Below are positions 44,501-50,803 of a stretch of 64,000 nucleotides of DNA, in pieces (the stretch's first letter is position 1; each line of letters starts with the position of its first letter). A program made the position numbers and the translations under genes. Below the pieces are notes generated by a model. That model saw only the letters and a program-made list of their open reading frames with translations, was not told where the DNA came from and did no database searches. Source of the DNA: Clostridia bacterium (GTDB taxonomy: Bacteria; Bacillota; Clostridia; Peptostreptococcales; Anaerovoracaceae); contig CAAFTW010000076.1 in the NCBI GenBank assembly GCA_900766045.1, positions 1 through 64,000 on the forward strand. The letters run 5' to 3'.

Positions 44501-44829
44501 ACGGAACGGTAGAGATGCAGTTCACCTTTGACGCCGAAAAGCTGCAGGGAGACGATGTGGTCGTGTTCGAGGACCTGATTCATAACGGGATCACGGTTAC
44601 CAGCCATGCGGATCTATCCGATAAGGACCAGACTGTTCATTTTCCGAAGAAGCCGGAGAAACCGGGGAGTCCGACGGAGACCCCTGCTCCGCCGAAGACC
44701 GGAGACAGGACAAAATTTCTGGGATATATCGCTCTGATGCTGGCAGCGGGAACCGCAGCAGCAGGAATCGCGTACAAGAAAAGACGACTCCATAAGCTTT
44801 CGGAAGATCAGGATGATCTGAAGAAATAG
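41587..44829 (+). CDS. VaFE-repeat, Cna-B-type surface protein with sortase signal
   Basis: A 1080-residue cell-wall protein. A signal peptide (residues 1-38, LTIAFASMMVLGSALPAVTETASAF), an N-terminal region with AYVYEGRPADM resembling thioester-type adhesin domains, two or three SpaA/Cna-B-like domains (ASLEGAEFTAFN; SGIEMTIKNVSG), then three tandem ~120-residue repeats each ending VVFEDL(Y/F/I), at about residues 749, 872 and 991. The C-terminus has PPKTGD near 1035, a membrane helix (FLGYIALMLAAGTAAAGIAY) and a Lys/Arg-rich tail: a sortase signal with PPKTG in place of LPxTG. The TTG start at 41587 follows AAAGGAG. Probably an adhesin promoting donor-recipient contact or host binding. Confidence 0.9.
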   Translation: MNRKTELKQKFKQLLTIAFASMMVLGSALPAVTETASAFTGKVGSSYTVTDGGRITYGSGDGGYSNSRKCDLGDGLGSRYTYCVQPAKASPPTGKVTVDKVITDSDDKGKWNALRNIVFYSPSYPGYEKNISNIKGAYYTGNFTKDWAIAHLAMAYVYEGRPADMATWGGTKASGLGDIWTKAKKLGDGLWNADSEKDEAIPGNFKVFISTMSGVQDMVAGYLEDIRGGFRLQKIDDDLDEPYAQGDASLEGAEFTAFNKSGHAVFIGEKKINQGEAAVTIRTDKNGLAKSAADALSYGDYLVKEIKAPAGYLLNEKWSRAISIRKDGEIIDITSNPVKEEIQRGGVQIVKRDKELKKSEALGGADLSGIEMTIKNVSGHDVLVRSDIGSPENNVDWKALSSKKDLIDSGKVKRVKSGEDMGKITVHWNEAKKAYTAETLPDDLPYGTYTIRETKTNKTYQRTDKSEHLFKIREDGKTVSYDDGQNEMVLTFDDYVYRSDVQGTKIGDGDSRRFAFVPFKITAASNGETHVVVTDKNGFFSTKDRRTAGDLDEEEGKDNARRQNPFDDLLNEKQISAGSLKKRADQIRCGVFFGTGQFGSKAAMITGAGALPYDTYTIEEMRCENNKGYVLQKFSFTVNEKSRDGLVDLETITDDLITIGTKAKAEKTGTNLSAAEKDVKLIDTVSYTNLIPGKEYVLKGKLMDQKNGKELLVNGKPVVSQKKFVPEKKDGTVDVEFTFSGAGLAGTSTVVFEDLYENDVNIASHAEIKDEGQTIHFPEVKTHAEDRKTKDEVGETRKETTIVDKVNYRNLIPGKEYTVKGVLMNKETGKPVTVNGKTVTSEKKFTADKADGTVEMNFTFDASSLKGKTTVVFEDLFYEGIRVASHGDLTDQDQTIWHPEIRTAAKDSRSGTHEATRDKKVSIVDTVSYHNLVVGKEYTVKGVLMDKGTGKPVREGLSAVTSEKKFTAEKKDGTVEMQFTFDAEKLQGDDVVVFEDLIHNGITVTSHADLSDKDQTVHFPKKPEKPGSPTETPAPPKTGDRTKFLGYIALMLAAGTAAAGIAYKKRRLHKLSEDQDDLKK
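43582..44640 (+). repeat. Three in-gene tandem VaFE repeats (about 360 bp each)
   Basis: Repeats near 43582-43920, 43933-44279 and 44290-44640 share VNxYNL(I/V)xGKEYxxKGxLM, GTVxMxFTF and VVFEDL at matching positions. The second and third copies are the most alike at DNA level, which would allow copy-number change by recombination. Confidence 0.8.
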
Positions 44830-44853
44830 AGTATTGAATAGAGAACGATGCGG

Positions 44854-44879
44854 AAGAGCGGCAGCGATGCCGCTCTTTT
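44854..44879 (+). terminator. Terminator of the surface-protein gene
   Basis: AAGAGCGGCA-gcga-TGCCGCTCTT, followed by TT. Confidence 0.85.
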
Positions 44880-44903
44880 CTGTTCGGTCAGGAGGAAAAG
44901 GAA

Positions 44904-45257
44904 ATGATTAAAAGCGGGATCAATGGTGAGATCCGAAACGAAAATGAATGCCGGTTTAACCGCAGCATCGCCATGATATGCGGGATCCGGGCAGCGCTGA
45001 TCGCTCAGTATCTCTGGGAGATCATGGAGTACGAGAACGGCACGGCCGATGATTACTGGAGAAAGATGCCGCAGAAAATGATCCAGACGGTCTACCCGTT
45101 TCTGAGCCGGCACATGATCCGGGATGCCATGAAGGAACTGACTGAATGCCGGATTCTCCGTGCTTCGGAAAGAAACGAGAGCCGGTTCGACCGGACCAGA
45201 TGGTACCAGTTCACCGAATACGGCATGGAGCTGATGAGCCCCGGGAGTTACGCATGA
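44904..45257 (+). CDS. Winged-helix DNA-binding protein
   Basis: A 117-residue protein that reads as a winged helix: FNRSIAMICGIRAALIAQYLWEIME is a first helical pair, YPFLSRHMIRDAMKELTECRILRAS the recognition region, and RFDRTRWYQFTEYGMEL the wing. The same layout (DRTxWYxxT after a helix-turn-helix) is seen in replication-initiator and DnaD-like proteins of Gram-positive elements. It opens a run of overlapping small genes up to RadC and follows GTCAGGAGGAAAAGG. The stop overlaps the next ATG. It may regulate the module or the element's replication. Confidence 0.7.
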   Translation: MIKSGINGEIRNENECRFNRSIAMICGIRAALIAQYLWEIMEYENGTADDYWRKMPQKMIQTVYPFLSRHMIRDAMKELTECRILRASERNESRFDRTRWYQFTEYGMELMSPGSYA

Positions 45258-45424
45258 ACGGGCTGAAGCGGCACAGGCAGTGCCCGGAGAACTGCCGCTA
45301 CCGCAGAAAGGAAGCCCCCTTCTGCGGATACTGCATGATGGAGATCATTTATGGAAAACGAGAGGAGGACAAGGATGACAGCAGACAAAAACAAGCTGAA
45401 GACACTGAACAAACTGACGGATGA
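45254..45424 (+). CDS. Cys-rich mini-protein
   Basis: 56 codons from ATG 45254, which overlaps the preceding stop (ATGA). The product has CPENCRYRRKEAPFCGYCMMEI, a CxxxC and CxxC spaced like a small zinc ribbon, then a charged tail rich in Glu, Asp and Gln. It overlaps the next gene in another frame by 50 bases. Family unknown; coding status depends on the stop-start overlap and the conserved Cys spacing. Confidence 0.5.
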   Translation: MNGLKRHRQCPENCRYRRKEAPFCGYCMMEIIYGKREEDKDDSRQKQAEDTEQTDG

Positions 45425-45686
45425 GGGATTTGACACGGAAAAGAAGATCACATCCATCGATATGAAAGTAGCCTATGAGCACGGACTGAGCGGAGAGATC
45501 GGCGTGATCCTGGAGCTGCAGGAAGCGATCCGTGACCGGAAGGTCATCGCCTACCTTTGCAATGCAATGGACGATGCGAAGCCGAAACCCGCAAAGACAA
45601 ACAGCAGTGATTCTACAGGAAAGGAGGATGACCGCCGTGAGGACAATCAAAGACACGAGTACAGCGGATACCATAGCCATCAGTGA
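45375..45686 (+). CDS. Hypothetical protein (ICE small-gene cluster)
   Basis: 103 residues from ATG 45375, which follows GAGAGGAGGACAAGG. The N-terminal ~65 residues are compact and helical (LKTLNKLTDEGFDTEKKITSIDMKVAYEHGLSGEIGVILELQEAIRDRKVIAYLCNAMDD) and the C-terminal third is low-complexity (Lys/Pro, Asp/Glu, Arg, His). I recognise no family. It lies between the Cys-rich mini-protein and a further short gene in the same unit. Confidence 0.6.
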   Translation: MTADKNKLKTLNKLTDEGFDTEKKITSIDMKVAYEHGLSGEIGVILELQEAIRDRKVIAYLCNAMDDAKPKPAKTNSSDSTGKEDDRREDNQRHEYSGYHSHQ

Positions 45687-45789
45687 AATGGAAGAACTAA
45701 GGAAGCTGGTGAATGATCTGGAAGACGGAACGGTGATCAGCATCCGTATCGAGGAGGTGATGATCCTTGCCGAAGAAGAGCGAAAATGA
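45637..45789 (+). CDS. Small hypothetical protein overlapping radC
   Basis: 50 codons from GTG 45637, placed by AAGGAGG (45621-45627) nine bases upstream; ATG 45628 is too close to that site. The product MRTIKDTSTADTIAISEMEE... is acidic and helical and ends EEVMILAEEERK. It overlaps the gene before by 50 bases and radC by 23. Family unknown. Confidence 0.5.
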   Translation: MRTIKDTSTADTIAISEMEELRKLVNDLEDGTVISIRIEEVMILAEEERK

Positions 45790-46267
45790 GATCAAAGTCG
45801 TAAACGTCCGGCTGGTAAAAGAACCCTCTCTCTATTCCACCAAAGAAGTCACGTCCCCGGAAGCTGTAATGGAAGTGGTGGCAGGCGAGCTGAAAAGCTA
45901 CGACCGTGAGGTGTTTGCGGTCCTGAATCTGAAGACGAACGGCAAACCCATCAACCTTCATATCTGCAGCGTAGGCACACTGGATGCAGCCATGATCAAT
46001 CCGAGAGAGGCGTTCAAGGCCATCATTTTGTCCAATGCGGCAGCCTTTATCTGTATTCACAATCATCCTTCCGGAAACTGTGAGCCGAGCCAGGCGGATA
46101 TTGCCGTTACCGAGAGACTGGTCAAATGCGGCGAACTCATGGGTATCAAAATGCTGGATCATATCATCATCGCCGGTGAGACCGGAGAACAGACCAGTTT
46201 TCTCAGGGAAGGACTGCTGGACGGAATGCGGTCCAGAGACGACTATACAAGTGAGTGGGAACGATAG
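45767..46267 (+). CDS. radC: RadC/JAB-domain protein
   Basis: A 166-residue MPN/JAB-fold protein of the RadC family. The metal-binding signature is FICIHNHPSGNCEPSQADIAVTERLVKCGELMGIKMLDHIIIA, with HxH, Ser and Asp of the JAMM motif near residues 97-110. It lacks the N-terminal HhH region of chromosomal RadC, as is usual for the copies on mobile elements, whose function is debated. The start is TTG 45767 after GAGGAGGTG, inside the preceding small gene. Confidence 0.85.
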   Translation: MPKKSENEIKVVNVRLVKEPSLYSTKEVTSPEAVMEVVAGELKSYDREVFAVLNLKTNGKPINLHICSVGTLDAAMINPREAFKAIILSNAAAFICIHNHPSGNCEPSQADIAVTERLVKCGELMGIKMLDHIIIAGETGEQTSFLREGLLDGMRSRDDYTSEWER

Positions 46268-46362
46268 AATAAATACTACTGAAAAGCCCTGCCTCAGCGG
46301 GGCCTGTACATGCAGGGAAAGATCATTTTCTCTGCATTTTTCAGTTTCGGGAGGTGATGAAC

Positions 46363-47301
46363 ATGGCCGGTTATACGGCAAAAGAAATCGAGCAGGCCCG
46401 GGAGATGGATCTTCTGACCTATCTCAGGCAGAACGATCCGGGGAATCTGATCCATATTTCAGGCGGTGAATACTGTACCAGAGAGCATGACAGCTTGAAG
46501 ATCTCCAACGGCAAATGGATGTGGTGGTCCAGAGGTTTCGGCGGCGTATCAGCGCTGGACTATCTGATAAAAGTGAATAATATACCCTTCACAGAGGCGG
46601 TGGGAAAGATACTTGGCACGGAGGCGAAACAGCCTCCTTTTTATTTTGTCCCGAAGAACGGCAAAGCAAAGCGGCTGCTCCTGCCGGAAAAGGCGCATGA
46701 CAATCAGGTGGTTATTCGCTATCTTATCGGCCGGGGTATCGATCGTGGAATTCTCGAAGAGTGCATTGCCGAAGGGATGCTATATGAATCGCTGCCTTCT
46801 CACAGTGCAATTTTTCTGGGCTTTGATGAAAACAATAAAGCGAGATACGCCTTCTTCCGGGGGACTGGAAAAGACCGTATCATGGGCGAGGCTGCTGGCT
46901 CCGACAAGCGTTTTTCCTTCCGGATCGAAGGCACGGTAAAATGCGTCCATGTATTTGAAGGTGCCATCGACCTTCTGTCCTATGCAACGATCCGCAGGAT
47001 GAGCGGAGAAAGATGGAACAGTGAATCACTGCTCTCCCTGGGTGGTGTATACGGAGGATCAAAGACAGTAAAGCCTCCTGCAGCACTTGAAAATTATCTG
47101 GATCACCATCCGGAAACGGAAGAAATCATTCTCCGTCTGGATGATGATCCCGCCGGAAGAAGCGCGGCCGCATCGATCATCGGCAGGCTGAACGGACGGT
47201 ACCGCATCCGGGACGAGCCGCCTTTACACGGCAAGGACTACAACGACGAGCTGATGTTTCTGAGAACCATGCAGCAGAAAGGAGATCTGAGATTTGGATG
47301 A
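46363..47301 (+). CDS. DUF3991/TOPRIM-domain protein
   Basis: A 312-residue protein of the kind common in Firmicutes ICEs. The N-terminal half resembles DUF3991 (MDLLTYLRQNDPGNLIHISGGEYCTREHDSLKIS, then WWSRGFGGVSALDYLIKV), itself similar to the zinc-binding part of DnaG primases though Cys ligands are sparse. The C-terminal half contains a TOPRIM-like fold with CVHVFEGAIDLLSYATI (acidic residue) and IILRLDDDPAGRSAAASIIGRL (DxD). This suggests a primase-like or nucleic-acid role in element transfer. The start ATG 46363 follows GGGAGG; the stop overlaps the next gene. Confidence 0.8.
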   Translation: MAGYTAKEIEQAREMDLLTYLRQNDPGNLIHISGGEYCTREHDSLKISNGKWMWWSRGFGGVSALDYLIKVNNIPFTEAVGKILGTEAKQPPFYFVPKNGKAKRLLLPEKAHDNQVVIRYLIGRGIDRGILEECIAEGMLYESLPSHSAIFLGFDENNKARYAFFRGTGKDRIMGEAAGSDKRFSFRIEGTVKCVHVFEGAIDLLSYATIRRMSGERWNSESLLSLGGVYGGSKTVKPPAALENYLDHHPETEEIILRLDDDPAGRSAAASIIGRLNGRYRIRDEPPLHGKDYNDELMFLRTMQQKGDLRFG

Positions 47302-48199
47302 AAAGAAGAAACGGGGACCTGAACGGAAGCGCCGGCAGGAACAGATCCGGGAGATCACCGACCGGCTGGAAGAAGGCGTGAAGGAAGTATTTGAAAGTGA
47401 CAGGTACCGGGAAATGCTGAAGTGCATGAGCAAATTCCACCACTACTCTTTGAACAACTGCCTTCTGATTGCCATGCAGTACCCTTCCGCCTCTCTGGTT
47501 GCAGGCTATCGGACATGGCAGAAGGAATTCGACCGGCAGGTCCGCAAAGGAGAAAAAGGAATCCGCATTCTGGCTCCCTGCAAGTACAAGGTGGAAAAAG
47601 ATGCTGCAGACGATGGGGATAAAGAGATCGTTGAGATTACCGGCTTTCGGGTGGTCAGCGTGTTCGCCTATGAACAGACGGAAGGCAGAGAGCTCCCGAT
47701 GATCGGCGTGAACGAGCTGACCGGAGACGTGAAAAATTATCACAAGCTGTTCAATGCGCTGAAGGATATATGCCCGGTTCCCATCTGTTCCGAGGACATC
47801 CAGGGCGGTGCCAACGGGTATTACGACGATGCAGCAAAGCGCATTGCCATCCGCTCAGGCATGAGTCAGGTCCAGACCATCAAGACCATGATCCATGAGA
47901 TCAGCCACCAGAGACTGCACTCTAAGGAGAATATGGATGAGGAAAAGCCACCGGACCGCAGTACAAAGGAAGTCGAGGCGGAGAGCATCGCCTACACTGT
48001 CTGCAGCCACTTCGGCCTGGATACTGCGGACTATACCTTTGGATATGTGGCAGGATGGTCCTCCGGAAAAGACACAAAGGAGCTGAGAAATTCGCTGGAA
48101 CGGATCAGAAAGACTGCTGATGAGATGATCACATCCATCGATCAGGCAATGGAAAAACAGCGTGAGAAGAGCGAAAAGGAGATCGAGAACGAGCGATGA
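47294..48199 (+). CDS. ArdC-like antirestriction protein with zinc peptidase domain
   Basis: A 301-residue protein. Residues about 20-120 match the ArdC N-terminal single-strand-DNA-binding domain (MSKFHHYSLNNCLLIAMQYPSASLVAGYRTWQKEFDRQVRKGEKGIRILAPC). The second half has the zinc motif MIHEISHQRLH near residue 200 (HExxH) and EVEAESIAYTVCSHFGLD. ArdC-type proteins protect incoming single-stranded DNA from restriction. The TTG start at 47294 overlaps the previous stop; a weak GGAG is upstream. A related protein occurs at 54283-55002. Confidence 0.83.
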   Translation: MDEKKKRGPERKRRQEQIREITDRLEEGVKEVFESDRYREMLKCMSKFHHYSLNNCLLIAMQYPSASLVAGYRTWQKEFDRQVRKGEKGIRILAPCKYKVEKDAADDGDKEIVEITGFRVVSVFAYEQTEGRELPMIGVNELTGDVKNYHKLFNALKDICPVPICSEDIQGGANGYYDDAAKRIAIRSGMSQVQTIKTMIHEISHQRLHSKENMDEEKPPDRSTKEVEAESIAYTVCSHFGLDTADYTFGYVAGWSSGKDTKELRNSLERIRKTADEMITSIDQAMEKQREKSEKEIENER

Positions 48200-48299
48200 C
48201 AGTTCTTCCTGTATTGTGAAGGCACAGGTTATTAACAGTGGTATTCAATTCCATATAGTGACGGGACCCAGATGAATCGTTGTCAAATGGATATGATTC

Positions 48300-48328
48300 T
48301 TGCTTTTGTGCTAACAATATGCAATAAT
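48300..48328 (+). promoter_or_regulatory. Possible abiE promoter
   Basis: TTGCTT (48300-48305), 17 bases, AATAAT (48323-48328), 22 bases before the antitoxin start. Confidence 0.4.
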
Positions 48329-48350
48329 GTAAGCATGAAAGGAAGAAACT

Positions 48351-48938
48351 ATGACGGCTTACGATAAGATTAATTCAATAGCAAAGGCAAATAACGGAAT
48401 TGTCACATCCTCTATGGTAAGGGATCAGGGGATCCCTTCCTGGTATCTCTCGGAAATGGTCAAAAAAGGACGCATTGAGAGAGTTGCAAGAGGTATTTAT
48501 TGTGATGCTTCCGGTGATTATGATGAGTACTATTTCTTTCAAATTACAAACAGCAGATGTATCTATTCGTTTCAAAGCGCACTGTATCTTCATGGCATGA
48601 CAGATCGTGTGCCCTATCAGAAAGAGGTTACCGTCTATAAAGGGTATAACAGCTCGCATATTTCCGACGGAACCGTATTTCATTTTGTAAAAAAAGAAAT
48701 TTATTCGATGGGTATCGTGGAGAAACCAACTGTCTTCGGGAATGCGGTCAGGGTTTATGACAAGGAACGGACCATCTGCGACCTGATTGCAGGAAGGAAA
48801 AACGTTGATGTGGAGATATTCTCTCATGCCATGAAGGCCTATGCCAGCGATCCTGACAGAGACTATAAGAAACTCCGTGTTTATGCCGGCGTGATGAAGA
48901 TTGAAAAGAAAGTGGATGACATCCTGGAGGTAATATGA
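48351..48938 (+). CDS. abiEi: AbiEi-type antitoxin
   Basis: A 195-residue antitoxin of the AbiE type IV toxin-antitoxin system. The N-terminal winged helix (AYDKINSIAKANNGIVTSSMVRDQGIPSWYLSEMVKKGRIERVARGIYC) represses its own operon, and the C-terminal part (VRVYDKERTICDLIAGRKNVDVEIFSHAMKAYASDPDRDYKKLRVYAGVM) gives protection. The pair acts as abortive phage defence and stabilises mobile elements. The gene is more AT-rich than the ICE backbone. Its stop overlaps the toxin's start by four bases (ATGA). Confidence 0.9.
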   Translation: MTAYDKINSIAKANNGIVTSSMVRDQGIPSWYLSEMVKKGRIERVARGIYCDASGDYDEYYFFQITNSRCIYSFQSALYLHGMTDRVPYQKEVTVYKGYNSSHISDGTVFHFVKKEIYSMGIVEKPTVFGNAVRVYDKERTICDLIAGRKNVDVEIFSHAMKAYASDPDRDYKKLRVYAGVMKIEKKVDDILEVI

Positions 48939-49771
48939 ACAAAGATAAAATGATGGCTCTGATCAGGAAGAGGTCAAAAGAATCAGGTGTATCAATCAAC
49001 ACGTTACTACTGCTGTATTTCTTCGAACATTTTTTAGAACGCATTGCAGCAAGCAAATACAGGACAGATTTGATTTTGAAAGGGGGATTTCTTCTTTCAT
49101 CGGTACTGGGGATACAAACACGAACAACGATGGATATGGATATGTCTTTGAGAAATCATCCGTTGAGTGAAAGTGAAATTAAAAAGATTTTTTCAGAACT
49201 GGCCGCTTCCGATAGTGTGGATGGACTGCGATATATTTTAAAATCGATTGACAACATTAAAATTGAAGATAAATATCCCGGATATAAAATTTTGATGGAG
49301 GGTCAAATTGAGAATATACGTCAGCCCTTCAGCATAGATGTTGCGACTGGAGATCCGATAACGCCAGATGCGATCGAATATCCATACTGTTCTGTATTTG
49401 AAGATGACAAAACTGTAAAAGTAATGTCATATAACCTTGAGACTATTATTGCAGAGAAACTCGAGACGGTTGTTTCAAGAAAGACGGATAATAGCCGCAG
49501 CAAGGATTTTTACGACCTTTACCTTCTGTTTAATTTGAAATCAGATAACCTTGATAAAAACAAACTGCGGGAAGCAGTGAATACAACTTTTGCGTATCGG
49601 AATACAGAACTTGATGCAAATAGTATACTCAGCGATTTGAACGATATTCAATCGAATGCCGGATTTCGTAAACGCTGGGAGCTGTATTGCAAGCGAAATG
49701 CTTATGTCGGTGAACTTTCTTTTGATCAAATGATCGAAAGTTTGAGAGGATATATATCAATTTATCTGTAG
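48935..49771 (+). CDS. abiEii: AbiEii-type nucleotidyltransferase toxin
   Basis: A 278-residue toxin of the DUF1814/AbiEii family. DLILKGGFLLSSVLGIQTRTTMDMDMSLRN holds the nucleotidyltransferase signature (GG, then DxD at about residues 60-70), VMSYNLETIIAEKLETVVSRKTDNSRSKDFYDLYLL the second and third motifs. Homologues transfer nucleotides to tRNA acceptor ends or otherwise block growth until neutralised by AbiEi. A strong terminator follows 24 bases after the stop, and the two-gene unit with its own promoter looks like a complete cargo module. AT-rich compared with neighbours. Confidence 0.9.
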   Translation: MNKDKMMALIRKRSKESGVSINTLLLLYFFEHFLERIAASKYRTDLILKGGFLLSSVLGIQTRTTMDMDMSLRNHPLSESEIKKIFSELAASDSVDGLRYILKSIDNIKIEDKYPGYKILMEGQIENIRQPFSIDVATGDPITPDAIEYPYCSVFEDDKTVKVMSYNLETIIAEKLETVVSRKTDNSRSKDFYDLYLLFNLKSDNLDKNKLREAVNTTFAYRNTELDANSILSDLNDIQSNAGFRKRWELYCKRNAYVGELSFDQMIESLRGYISIYL

Positions 49772-49794
49772 ATCATTGATGCGCAGATGTCTGC

Positions 49795-49822
49795 AACGGA
49801 GACCTGAATGTCTCCGTTTTTT
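49795..49822 (+). terminator. abiE terminator
   Basis: AACGGAGAC-ctgaat-GTCTCCGTT, then T-run. Confidence 0.85.
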
Positions 49823-49885
49823 TATTGCAGCAGAACGATGTGCTGCCAAAATTACTGCATATTAATCGTGAAAGGAGCCCTGAAT

Positions 49886-50338
49886 ATGAACGAACATAAT
49901 GAAAACGATAAGCTCCGGGTGCTGTTGCTTAAGCCGGGAAATCTGGCAGAGATTGCGGAAATCGAGGACAATCTGGAGTCGATGCAAAGGCTCGTGGAGG
50001 GAAATATTGAAGAATATATGCCCTTTGAGGATGCATCGGATCCGCGCGTCGGAGACTGTGCTATAGTCTGCAACGAGGAAGGAAAAATGCTCGGCATGGA
50101 ACTGAACAGAGGAATATTTGACCAGAACGGGCGGCTGCAGGAGATCATTGCAGGTCCGTTTTTCATTTGCTACGCACCTGTCGAAAGCGAAAGATTCCTG
50201 TCCATGCCGCCGGATCTGGAAAAGAAAATGCGGAAGAAATTCGAATTTCCGGAGCAGTTTTATGTAACGGAAAACGGAATCAGGTCGAAGAAATTTCATC
50301 CAATGAAGCACGAGAGAAAACAGTCCATGGAAAGGTAG
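49886..50338 (+). CDS. DUF3846-like ICE protein
   Basis: A 150-residue protein of the group annotated DUF3846, often found near mobilisation genes of Gram-positive elements. Typical features are LRVLLLKPGNLAEIAEIEDNLESMQRLVEGNIEEYMPFEDAS, then CAIVCNEEGKMLGMELNRGIFDQNGRLQEIIAGPFFICYA. The C-terminal 50 residues are charged. Start ATG 49886 after AAAGGAGCCC; the frame is open upstream without a site. It lies between the AbiE terminator and the candidate oriT. Role unknown. Confidence 0.75.
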   Translation: MNEHNENDKLRVLLLKPGNLAEIAEIEDNLESMQRLVEGNIEEYMPFEDASDPRVGDCAIVCNEEGKMLGMELNRGIFDQNGRLQEIIAGPFFICYAPVESERFLSMPPDLEKKMRKKFEFPEQFYVTENGIRSKKFHPMKHERKQSMER

Positions 50339-50372
50339 GATGCTGTGCATAACTTTAGCAAGCAAAGCCTTC

Positions 50373-50441
50373 GTACTCCCATGTGAGTACAAAGGCATGG
50401 GCACCGGCCGCCGGCACCCATAGATTTAGGGAGGACCCTAA
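50373..50441. other. Candidate origin of transfer (oriT)
   Basis: The 130 bases before mobC contain two perfect inverted repeats: GTACTC-ccatgt-GAGTAC (50373-50390) and TTAGGG-AGGA-CCCTAA (50426-50441), plus a GC-rich imperfect repeat around CCGGCCGCCGG. Short inverted repeats directly upstream of the accessory relaxosome and relaxase genes are the usual setting for a nick site. The nick position cannot be read. Confidence 0.6.
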
Positions 50442-50467
50442 GACCCCCGGAGGATGGAGGTGAGATT

Positions 50468-50803
50468 TTGGGAAGACGAGGGAAAAAGAAACAGTTCTGG
50501 CTCAGCGAACAGCAGGCGGAGGAGCTGGCGGAGAATGCGAGGCGGGCGTGCATGACTGAAACCGATCTGGTCCGTCTCCTTCTCCGGGGCTATGTTCCGC
50601 CGGAAAGACCGGGCCCGGAATTTTTCGAGGACATGAACCGGATATCGGAATTTGCGGATCGATTACAGACACTATCCACAGTGACGTCCGGCGAGGAAGC
50701 ACAGAAACTACTTAAGTCAGAAGCAAAAGCATGGCGCACGTTCAGGCTCGAGATGGAACGAAGATATCTGATGCCGGAAAGGAGGAAAACAGAATGGCAG
50801 TGA
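50468..50803 (+). CDS. mobC: MobC-like relaxosome accessory protein
   Basis: A 111-residue MobC-type protein. Basic N-terminus, then FWLSEQQAEELAENARRACMTETDLVRLLLRGYVPPERP, the ribbon-helix-helix-like pattern, followed by a helical tail. It binds oriT and assists the relaxase. Start TTG 50468 after GGAGGTGAG. Its end overlaps the relaxase start by 10 bases. Confidence 0.85.
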   Translation: MGRRGKKKQFWLSEQQAEELAENARRACMTETDLVRLLLRGYVPPERPGPEFFEDMNRISEFADRLQTLSTVTSGEEAQKLLKSEAKAWRTFRLEMERRYLMPERRKTEWQ

